Part shown: one piece after another, positions 24,899-31,171 of the stretch | Layout of the letters: each line of letters opens with the position of its first letter | Position numbering within the stretch: position 1 is the stretch's first letter | Assembly: GCA_031265825.1 (NCBI GenBank) | Contig: JAISCD010000110.1 | Location: forward strand, 1 to 38,169 | From: Treponema sp. | GTDB taxonomy: Bacteria; Spirochaetota; Spirochaetia; Treponematales; Breznakiellaceae | Direction: 5' to 3' | Length of the DNA stretch: 38,169 nt | The notes under the pieces: model-generated | What the model was told of the DNA's origin: nothing | The model's input: only the letters and a program-made list of their open reading frames with translations | Databases searched by the model: none | Translations under genes and position numbers: made by a program

Positions 24899-25765
24899 AT
24901 GTTTTTTGAATTAACACGAGCTTTAATTGATGAAATTCTCTTTTGTATGGAAGATCAGAACAGAGATTTTCTTTTAGACACGAGGGAGTCAAAGCTTATC
25001 AATATAGAATATAGTGATATAGAAGACGATTTTAATGAAAAAGAAGAACGTTTCATTGAAATTCCTGAATGGTGTTCGTCAGATGGCTTTTTCATCATGG
25101 AACAATTCGCGTCGGGACGACGGAACAGCGTAATCAGAGACGCTTTGACGCAAAGTCTTGAGCAGGGGAAGGGTGTCTTTCGCGCGTTTAAAGATGTGTT
25201 GAATCAGTATCCTGAAATGGAAAAACGTTGGTTTGTCTTCAAGGAGCGAGAGATGAAGCGGCGCATTGTTCAATGGTATAACGGACTGCGAGAGTCTTGG
25301 GATATGGAAAAAATCGGCTTTGAAGAGCCGGAAGAGACTCAAGAGCTTATTTTAGAAGATTTTATGTTCCGTGACTATAATCCTGACGATGCGACGACGG
25401 TAGCGGCTCTGCACCGCGTTTGTGTTGAAGAGAATCCGCGTAATGCGACATATGCGGAAGACGATTACAGAATGAGCGGCAAAATCATTGTCGCCGAAGC
25501 CGCGGAACGCAGTATAGTGGGTTACTCTGCTATACTAGACCAAAACGGAGACTGCAACTACCGCCTCGTTGTTGAGGTTCATCCTGAATACAGAGGATTG
25601 GGGCTTGGTTCCGAGCTTTGTGATCGTATGGTAAACTTTTTGAAGAACAGCCGTGAGACAGGAAGCGTGTATATTGATGTGCCGATTGAGTCCGATGGCT
25701 TTTCCCGATATTTAATTCGGTCGTCGTTTAGTCCGGTTCTGACGCGGTATGTCCTATCCGTTTAA
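24899..25765 (+). CDS. UPF0158-like N-terminus fused to a GNAT acetyltransferase
   Basis: Protein of 288 residues. The N-terminal part (about 1-135: LTRALIDEILFCMEDQNRDF, LDTRESKLINIE, EWCSSDGFFIMEQFA) resembles UPF0158, a family of unknown role. The C-terminal part (about 150-288) is a GNAT domain with VVEVHPEYRGLGLGSELCDRM, the acetyl-CoA loop. The acceptor is unknown. The start at 24899 has no Shine-Dalgarno sequence and sits 6 nt after a -10 box, so leaderless translation is proposed; starting further upstream would overlap the galE start region. Its last 38 bp overlap ymdB tail to tail. Confidence 0.8.
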   Translation: MFFELTRALIDEILFCMEDQNRDFLLDTRESKLINIEYSDIEDDFNEKEERFIEIPEWCSSDGFFIMEQFASGRRNSVIRDALTQSLEQGKGVFRAFKDVLNQYPEMEKRWFVFKEREMKRRIVQWYNGLRESWDMEKIGFEEPEETQELILEDFMFRDYNPDDATTVAALHRVCVEENPRNATYAEDDYRMSGKIIVAEAAERSIVGYSAILDQNGDCNYRLVVEVHPEYRGLGLGSELCDRMVNFLKNSRETGSVYIDVPIESDGFSRYLIRSSFSPVLTRYVLSV

Positions 25766-26525
25766 TGGAGAGGCTTTTTCCGGTATTTTCATTGATTTCC
25801 ACAACAATGCCTTGAATCGAGCTTTCTCCTAGGGCGCAGGTCATGTGATAGGGAACCTGCTTAACGGCGCGGTCTACGCATATCTGTGTATCCATTCCGA
25901 TAATGCTGTCTTGAACGCCGGTCATTCCTATGTCTGTGATGTAAGCTAGTCCACGGGGCAGAATTCTGTTATCCGCAGTCTGTACGTGTGTATGTGTTCC
26001 CGCCATAACGCTCGCGCGGGAGTCCAAATAGAAACCCATCGCTTCTTTTTCCTGTGTAGATTCCGCGTGGAAATCAACGACAGCGATGACGGGTGGATTG
26101 GTATCGCCGTGCGCCATGAATATAGTGTCAAAGGTTCTGAACGGGCAATCTATGCTTTTCATCTTGTCCCGTCCTTGGAGGTTGACGACGAGCCAATAGA
26201 CGTTGTTTTTTCTTATCTTGAGCCATCCGCGCCCCGGAACGTTCTGTGGGTAATTTGCGGGGCGCAGGATTTGTTTATTGTCTTCTAAAACGCTCCAAAA
26301 TTCGCGCTTTTCCCATATATGGTTACCTGATGTTACTACGTCTGCCCCGCTCTGTAGGATGCGGTTCAGTGTTTGTTCTGTCAAGCCAAAGCCGTCTGCC
26401 GCGTTTTCGCCGTTCACTACTGTAAGATCAGCGTTATATTTGTGTATCAGAAACGGCAATTCTCTTTCCAGAGCTATGAGTCCCGGCTCTCCTACTACGT
26501 CGCCTATCATTATCGTCTTTACCAT
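25728..26525 (-). CDS. ymdB: YmdB-family metallophosphoesterase
   Basis: Cytoplasmic two-metal phosphodiesterase; Bacillus YmdB hydrolyses 2',3'-cyclic nucleotides and affects biofilm and motility choices. The 265 residues match the family. Metal ligands appear in MIGDVVGEPG, VVNGENAADGFG, TSGNHIWEKRE and GTHTHVQTADNRIL. The start has no Shine-Dalgarno sequence and lies 6 nt after a TAATAT box, as for the convergent neighbour. It is transcribed away from trpB. Confidence 0.93.
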   Translation of the reverse strand: MVKTIMIGDVVGEPGLIALERELPFLIHKYNADLTVVNGENAADGFGLTEQTLNRILQSGADVVTSGNHIWEKREFWSVLEDNKQILRPANYPQNVPGRGWLKIRKNNVYWLVVNLQGRDKMKSIDCPFRTFDTIFMAHGDTNPPVIAVVDFHAESTQEKEAMGFYLDSRASVMAGTHTHVQTADNRILPRGLAYITDIGMTGVQDSIIGMDTQICVDRAVKQVPYHMTCALGESSIQGIVVEINENTGKSLSIKRIGHTASEPD

Positions 26526-26531
26526 AGGCTT

Positions 26532-26560
26532 ATATTACTTGGTTTATGATAAAAAGTAAA
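26532..26560 (-). promoter_or_regulatory. Promoter of ymdB, predicted leaderless
   Basis: On the minus strand TTTACT (26560-26555) and TAATAT (26537-26532) are separated by 17 bp, followed by AAGCCT and the ATG. The distance places the transcript start at or beside the start codon. Confidence 0.5.
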
Positions 26561-26650
26561 CAGTGGTGAAAGGAGTTGTTTGTAAGTCTGTGTAAAAGAA
26601 GTAGACAACTTCTCTTTGTTGTAGTAAAGTTAAACGAGGAGTGATAAACG

Positions 26651-27844
26651 ATGCGTAAAGGTAGGTTTGGTGAATATGGCGGGCAGTATATCCCGGAAAC
26701 TCTGATGAATGAGATTATTCGTCTGGAAAATTCTTATGAGCATTATAAAAACGACTCTGGGTTTCAGATGGAATTAGACGGGTTATTAAAGAATTATGCG
26801 GGGCGTCCGTCTTTGTTGTATTTTGCGGAGAAGATGTCTCGTGATCTTCGGGGCGCGAAGATCTATCTCAAGCGTGAGGATTTGAATCATACGGGTTCTC
26901 ATAAGATCAACAATGTATTGGGTCAGGCGCTTTTGGCGAAGAAGATGGGTAAGACGCGGCTGATTGCGGAGACGGGCGCGGGTCAGCATGGTGTTGCTTG
27001 TGCGACTGCGGCGGCGTTGCTTGGGTTGGAATGTGAAATCTTCATGGGTAAGGAAGACACGGAGCGGCAACGGCTCAATGTGTACCGTATGGAATTGTTG
27101 GGCGCGAAGGTCAACTCGGTAACGAGTGGCTCTCAGACTTTGAAGGATGCGGTCAACGAGGCTATGCGTGAATGGGTCAGTCGTGTGAGCGACACGCATT
27201 ACGCGCTTGGGTCCGTGATGGGTCCTCATCCGTTTCCGACTATCGTGAGGGATTTTCAGTCTATCATTGGGCGGGAAGCGCGGGCGCAAATCTTAGAGAA
27301 AGAGGGTAAACTGCCCTGCGCGGTGATTGCGTGCGTGGGTGGTGGGAGTAACGCTATTGGCACGTTTTTTCATTTCATACCGGACGCGGGCGTGCGGCTT
27401 ATCGGGTGTGAAGCGGCTGGGCGCGGGGTTGACTCGGCGTTTCATGCGGCGACTCTGGCAAAGGGTTCTGTGGGCGTGTTTCACGGCATGAAATCCTATT
27501 TCTGCCAAGATGACGAGGGGCAAATCGCGCCTGTTTATTCAATCTCCGCGGGGTTAGACTACCCCGGTGTGGGTCCTGAGCATGCGTATCTTCATGATAT
27601 TGGTCGCGCCGAATATGTGCCGATAACGGACGAGTCCGCGGTCTTGGCGTTTGAGTACTTATCCCGTGTGGAGGGTATCATTCCGGCGATTGAAAGCGCC
27701 CACGCGGTCGCTTACGCTCGTATGCTTGCGCCGAATCTTTCGCCGGAACAGAGCGTCATTGTCTGTCTATCAGGGCGCGGGGATAAAGACGTCGCGGCTA
27801 TGGCTAGATACCGGGGCAAGGAAATCTCAGGCGAAGCCTGCTAA
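26651..27844 (+). CDS. trpB: Tryptophan synthase beta chain
   Basis: PLP enzyme that joins indole and serine to tryptophan. The 397 residues start with [18 protein letters not shown]. The PLP lysine is Lys85 in HTGSHKINN, the active glutamate is in AETGAGQHG, and the phosphate loop is [10 protein letters not shown]; the sequence is full length. GAGGAG lies upstream of the ATG. No trpA or other trp gene is in the window, so it may salvage free indole rather than work in the alpha2beta2 complex; trpA could lie elsewhere. A small dyad AGAAGT/ACTTCT (about 26597-26613) lies in the leader. Confidence 0.95.
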   Translation: MRKGRFGEYGGQYIPETLMNEIIRLENSYEHYKNDSGFQMELDGLLKNYAGRPSLLYFAEKMSRDLRGAKIYLKREDLNHTGSHKINNVLGQALLAKKMGKTRLIAETGAGQHGVACATAAALLGLECEIFMGKEDTERQRLNVYRMELLGAKVNSVTSGSQTLKDAVNEAMREWVSRVSDTHYALGSVMGPHPFPTIVRDFQSIIGREARAQILEKEGKLPCAVIACVGGGSNAIGTFFHFIPDAGVRLIGCEAAGRGVDSAFHAATLAKGSVGVFHGMKSYFCQDDEGQIAPVYSISAGLDYPGVGPEHAYLHDIGRAEYVPITDESAVLAFEYLSRVEGIIPAIESAHAVAYARMLAPNLSPEQSVIVCLSGRGDKDVAAMARYRGKEISGEAC

Positions 27845-27926
27845 CTTCGCAACGGGTGGGTTTCAGATTGCGGGTCAAGTTTAGCGTTTGTTGGCGAGAT
27901 AATTGACAAAAATTATTGTGAATCGC

Positions 27927-27955
27927 TTGACAATGCCGAGCGATTATGATATATT
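27927..27955 (+). promoter_or_regulatory. Strong sigma-70 promoter of the small RNA
   Basis: TTGACA (27927-27932) and TATATT (27950-27955) with an ideal 17-bp spacer. The surrounding ATCGCTTGACAAT is repeated exactly at the next promoter (28057-28069). Transcription should begin near 27962. Confidence 0.8.
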
Positions 27956-27961
27956 AATCAC

Positions 27962-28028
27962 AGAGTACATACAGTACCTCCTTTGTAAGTTGGTCGCCTC
28001 CGTGTGGGTTGGAGGCGACCTTTTTTTT
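27962..28028 (+). ncRNA. Candidate small RNA of about 67 nt with anti-Shine-Dalgarno-like stretch
   Basis: A near-consensus promoter is followed after about 30 nt by a perfect terminator, defining a short discrete transcript. The 5' part can form a small GTAC/GTAC hairpin, then ACCTCCTTT (27976-27984), the same word as the 3' end of 16S rRNA, lies unpaired before the terminator stem. No ORF fits. Pairing with GGAGG ribosome sites of target mRNAs is the obvious hypothesis. Alternatively it could be an attenuator leader, but a second promoter follows directly, which favours an independent RNA. Confidence 0.6.
27992..28028 (+). terminator. Strong intrinsic terminator
   Basis: GGTCGCCTCC (27992-28001) pairs perfectly with GGAGGCGACC (28011-28020) over a 9-nt loop and is followed by eight T. 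It ends the candidate small RNA and may also stop read-through from trpB. Confidence 0.93.
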
Positions 28029-28061
28029 GCGAAATATGGCTGGAAACCTACAAAAGATCGC

Positions 28062-28091
28062 TTGACAATTCTTGATAAGGTAGCGTAAAAT
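28062..28091 (+). promoter_or_regulatory. Second sigma-70 promoter with the same -35 context
   Basis: TTGACA (28062-28067) and TAAAAT (28086-28091) are separated by 18 bp; transcription would begin near 28098. The block ATCGCTTGACAAT is identical to that of the preceding promoter. It would drive the C-tract ORF, the 21-nt array and the gene at 28781. Confidence 0.65.
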
Positions 28092-28115
28092 AAATGCAAA
28101 AGGTTGTTAAATCAA

Positions 28116-28226
28116 ATGGAATATAAAAGAACGTTCAAGTCTGCTAACCATTCTCAAGAAAGTTGCGCGCCAAGCGCAAGCTTCTCCATGATTGGATCCC
28201 CCCCCCCGCTGTGTTTTAGCGTCTAA
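28116..28226 (+). CDS. Small ORF crossing a C10 tract, possibly phase-variable
   Basis: The ATG at 28116 lies about 18 nt after the predicted transcript start, with AAAAGG 12 nt upstream, which is weak. As assembled it encodes 36 residues (MEYKRTFKSANHSQESCAPS onward) and ends soon after the C10 tract. Removing one C would join it in frame to the 21-nt array and give a protein of about 223 residues that ends within the start of the next gene (TAA at 28786-28788). The sequence resembles no family I know. Whether it is translated is unproven. Confidence 0.35.
   Translation: MEYKRTFKSANHSQESCAPSASFSMIGSPPPLCFSV
28198..28207 (+). repeat. Homopolymeric C10 tract
   Basis: Ten consecutive C residues, the longest G/C homopolymer noticed in the window, lie between a promoter and the 21-nt array. 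Tracts of this length slip during replication, and treponemes are known to use poly-G/C tracts for phase variation. Confidence 0.85.
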
Positions 28227-28327
28227 TATAAACAAGACAAACACTTCGCGCTGCTTGTCGTGTGCGCGTTATTCTCCGATTTATACGCCGAGTTCTGCGA
28301 TGTTCGGACTGTCGTCTCTGACACACT

Positions 28328-28705
28328 CGGACTACGGCACGAGAGTCTCGGACGATGGCACGAGCCGCTCGTGCTACGGCACGAGAGTCTCGCACGATGG
28401 CACGCGCAGCTCGAACTACGGCACGGAAGTCTCGCACGATGGCACGCGAGTCTCGTGCGATGGCACGCGAGTCTCGTGCGATGGCACGAGCGGATCGGAC
28501 GATGGCACGCGAGTCTCGGACAATGGCACGCGGGTCTCGGACAATGGCACGCGAGTCTCGTGCAATGGCACGCGGGTCTCGCACGATGGCACGAGCGGCT
28601 CGGACGATGGCACGAGCGGCTCGTGCTACGGCACGCGAGTCTCGCACGATGGCACGCGCGGCTCGTGCTACGGCACGCGGGTCTCGGACTACAGCACGAG
28701 CCGCA
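28328..28705. repeat. Array of 18 mosaic 21-nt repeats, open in all six frames
   Basis: Exactly 18 units of 21 nt, each with constant CG at the start, a GGCACG core (AGCACG in the last unit) and a CT end (apart from units such as GGAT and the last, CGCA). Variation is confined to a few positions: bases 3-4, the triplet before GGCACG (TAC, GAT, AAT) and the bases after it (AGAGT, CGAGT, CGGGT, AGCGG, CGCGG). Many junctions form palindromes such as GCACGAGCCGCTCGTGC. One plus frame reads as GTRVSDD-like heptapeptides. No stop codon occurs in any of the six frames, so open frames are not evidence of coding. Confidence 0.92.
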
Positions 28706-28780
28706 TATTCCAAGTTCCACTAACTATGTTCTCTTTTACCGACCGTAGGGTCGGGAATCAATATCTAGGAGGAATTTATC

Positions 28781-29434
28781 ATGGCTAACATTCCAAAGAG
28801 TTATCCTGCTTTCTCAGATTGGGAGAAGAACCTGCTCACTCATGTGCAGGCTCATCTCACGGAGTTTGCGATACAACAGGCGGTATTAACCCCACTGCTT
28901 GCGTTGCAAACAGAGTTTGAAACCGCGTATGCGCGGTCCCTTGACCCGAATCGGGGACCGGTTGACATCGCGGAGAGGAATCGGGCGCGCGCCGCGTTTG
29001 AAAAGGCGCTTCGCGCCTTCATCAAGGCGTTCCTACAGTACAGTCCTTATGTGAGCGATAAGGATCGGGACGAGATGCGGATTCCTATTCACGACACGAC
29101 GCCTACACCCGTGCCGGTTCCTACGACCTTCCCCGAATATTCGATAGACACGTCGACGCCAGCGCGTTTGGTTGTGCGTTTTTGGGACGAGGCGAGTAAG
29201 CAACGGGGGAAGCCGAAGGGTGTGCACGGCGCGGAGATACGCTGGGAGGAGCGAGAGGACACGCCTGCGAAGGCGGAGGACTTGGCTAACTCAGACTTTG
29301 CGACACGGACGCCGCGCACCTTTGCGTTTACCGGAGATAACCAAGGGCGGAAAGTGTATTTCTGCCTGCGCTGGGAGAACAACACAGGCGAGAAGGGACC
29401 CTGGGGCGCTATCGTTCACGCGATTGTACCCTGA
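28781..29434 (+). CDS. Conserved hypothetical protein with helical N-terminus and beta C-terminus
   Basis: Belongs to a hypothetical family I recall from bacteria with MANIP-type starts; no function is established. The 217 residues have a helical N-terminal half (about 1-100, with many Ala, Glu and Arg) and, after a Pro/Thr linker (TTPTPVPVPTTFPEYSIDTS), a C-terminal fibronectin-III-like beta domain ending RKVYFCLRWENNTGEKGPWG. No signal peptide is visible. The start has AGGAGG 8 nt upstream, and a hairpin CCGACC-gtag-GGTCGG (28739-28754) lies before it. It probably shares the promoter at 28062. Confidence 0.8.
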   Translation: MANIPKSYPAFSDWEKNLLTHVQAHLTEFAIQQAVLTPLLALQTEFETAYARSLDPNRGPVDIAERNRARAAFEKALRAFIKAFLQYSPYVSDKDRDEMRIPIHDTTPTPVPVPTTFPEYSIDTSTPARLVVRFWDEASKQRGKPKGVHGAEIRWEEREDTPAKAEDLANSDFATRTPRTFAFTGDNQGRKVYFCLRWENNTGEKGPWGAIVHAIVP

Positions 29435-29603
29435 CAGGTAGCAGGTAGTAGTGAGCAAAGGAAGAGTCGCGGCGGTGTCAGACATCGGCGGCGTGCGCGT
29501 CAGAGCAAATAGCAATGAGCAGAGAACAGAGAGCAGTGAGTAATGAGCAAAATGGGCGGCGGTGTCGGTGTCAGACACGCGGCGTCAGATATACGAGGAG
29601 GAA
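29435..29603. repeat. Intergenic short repeats
   Basis: Contains GGTGTCAGACATC (29473-29485), a stretch of AGCAAAT/AGCAATG/AGCAGAG words (29502-29550) and GGTGTCAGACACG (29567-29579). No coding potential is apparent. Confidence 0.65.
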
Positions 29604-29829
29604 CCCCGCTTGCGTGCAAGCGTACCCTTCGGGTATTTTAAAGCGCTCCGCCCTTTCTTCTAATAACGAGTAGGTTCCGCTTGTTTACAAGCGTAACCGT
29701 CATGTCGGGGTCAGCGGGTCCCCCCTTCAAACAACAACCATTGTGAAGTATTTAAACACCCGAAGGGTGAGCGGGTCCCCCTTTCAAACAACACCCCGTG
29801 CGAAGTATTTAAACACCCGAAGGGTGTGG
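29604..29829 (+). repeat. Dispersed gene-upstream element, copies B1-B3 in tandem
   Basis: B1 (29604-29660) is partial: CGCTTGC-gt-GCAAGCG then CCCTTCGGGTATTTTAAA. B2 (29672-29769) is complete: CGCTTGT-tt-ACAAGCG, aaccattgtgaagtatttaaa, CACCCGAAGGGTG. B3 (29770-29829) repeats the last half. The final hairpin lies about 10 nt before the start codon of the P13-like gene, against its GGAGG. Confidence 0.75.
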
Positions 29830-29837
29830 AGGTTTTT

Positions 29838-31160
29838 ATGATTTATAAGAAATTAGCGGTAGTATTATTGGCGGCGGCGTTTGTGAACGCGGTATTTGCC
29901 AAGGATAATCTTGCTGTACTGCCGTTCACCGGCGGCACGGCTGTAGAAGGCGAAACTATAGCGGAATTGTTTTCATTCAGTAACGAATTAAACACGGCGT
30001 TTGCGCCTATTCCCCGCACGAGTATCACGCGGGCGATTAGTAGTGAGCAGAATTTCCAGACCAGCGCGGGCATGACAGACCCGGACACCATCGCGGCAAT
30101 CGGACGGCAACTCGGCGCTAAATACGTGGTTGCGGGAAATATCGGGAAGTTGGGTAATCAAAATCTGTTGATTATATCAATATTGAAGATCGACGATCTG
30201 CGGCAGATAGCGGGCGACATTCAGACGTATAAGGATATAGAGGAGATACGGGACAAACTGCCCGGCATGGCGCAAACCATCATTGAGGCGACTGAGATAG
30301 ACTCGGCGCAATTGGATAAGCTTGCGGTAACGCCGGTGGATTTGGGCGAGAACATCGACGCGCGGCTTACGGATACGCTGGCGCAGATTCTATCCATCAA
30401 TCTTATTAAGAGCAAGAAATACGCGGTGTACCCGCGCACTACGACGCTGGAGCAGGTGCAGACGGAATACAGCACTCAGGCGAGTGGGATAACCGCGGAC
30501 GAGAGTATGGTGGACATAGGCAGAGGAGAGAACCCGCGTTTTGTGCTGTCGGTGGTGGCGCGGCAGTTGGGCAATCTGAATATGTTTAACGCATCTATTA
30601 TCAATCTTGAGTCAGGCGTGCAGATAGTCGGGCGGTCGGTGAATTACCAATCGCTGAATGACGGTATAGCGGTGATGGAGAGCCTCGCGCAGGAATTGAC
30701 TGCTACGCCCGCGGATCCTAGTGAGATAGCGCGGATGCTTGCCGAGGCGGAAGCGGCGGCGGCTGAGGCGAAGAATAAGCCAAAGCGCGTGAAACAGTCT
30801 GGGGGCGCGGTGTTTGGCTACGGGGTGTTGAATCTGGCGCTCGGTCTCGGCTCTCTTATTCAAGGAGACGTGCCGGGTTGGCTCGTAACGTTCTTGTCCT
30901 ATGGCGCCGCGGCTGGGCTGGTCGCCTGGGACCTCTCGCTTGACTATGAGTATGAACTCATGGGGATAGAGTTTGCGGGTATTCCGGGAGCCGTGGGCTT
31001 CGGCATAGCCGGGTTTGCGATTCTCTACGGGTTTATCCGCCCCGCGGTGGTCAACCACAACCGCGGGCTTGCGAAGATCATGGACAGCATGGATATAGCG
31101 GTTGTCCCACGGTGGGACGGTCGGGAAACGATTCGGCTTGCGTATTCGGTGAAGTTTTGA
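29838..31160 (+). CDS. Exported protein: LpoB/TolB-like N-terminus and P13-like C-terminus
   Basis: Predicted envelope protein of 440 residues. A signal peptide (KKLAVVLLAAAFVNAVFA) precedes NLAVLPFTGGTAVEGETIAEL, a pattern of periplasmic lipoprotein/TolB-like domains, repeated in a second related unit (about 165-285). An Ala/Glu coil (about 288-312) leads to a C-terminal hydrophobic domain (about 320-440: GGAVFGYGVLNLALGLGSLI, GAVGFGIAGFAILYGFIRP, VNHNRGLAKIM) resembling Borrelia P13, an outer-membrane porin-like protein. The ATG at 29838 has GGAGG 5 nt upstream. It is followed after 11 nt by the adhesin and likely co-transcribed. Confidence 0.7.
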   Translation: MIYKKLAVVLLAAAFVNAVFAKDNLAVLPFTGGTAVEGETIAELFSFSNELNTAFAPIPRTSITRAISSEQNFQTSAGMTDPDTIAAIGRQLGAKYVVAGNIGKLGNQNLLIISILKIDDLRQIAGDIQTYKDIEEIRDKLPGMAQTIIEATEIDSAQLDKLAVTPVDLGENIDARLTDTLAQILSINLIKSKKYAVYPRTTTLEQVQTEYSTQASGITADESMVDIGRGENPRFVLSVVARQLGNLNMFNASIINLESGVQIVGRSVNYQSLNDGIAVMESLAQELTATPADPSEIARMLAEAEAAAAEAKNKPKRVKQSGGAVFGYGVLNLALGLGSLIQGDVPGWLVTFLSYGAAAGLVAWDLSLDYEYELMGIEFAGIPGAVGFGIAGFAILYGFIRPAVVNHNRGLAKIMDSMDIAVVPRWDGRETIRLAYSVKF

Positions 31161-31171
31161 GGGGGCGGGAG

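Noticed and set aside
26597-26613. Attenuator or T-box upstream of trpB
   Set aside because: Only a 6-bp dyad without a T-tract, leader peptide or T-box consensus; kept as a note in the trpB entry.
28216-28788. Coding genes in the other five frames of the 21-nt array
   Set aside because: The unit is stop-free in six frames, so openness is not evidence. Only the frame linked to the C-tract ATG has any start context.
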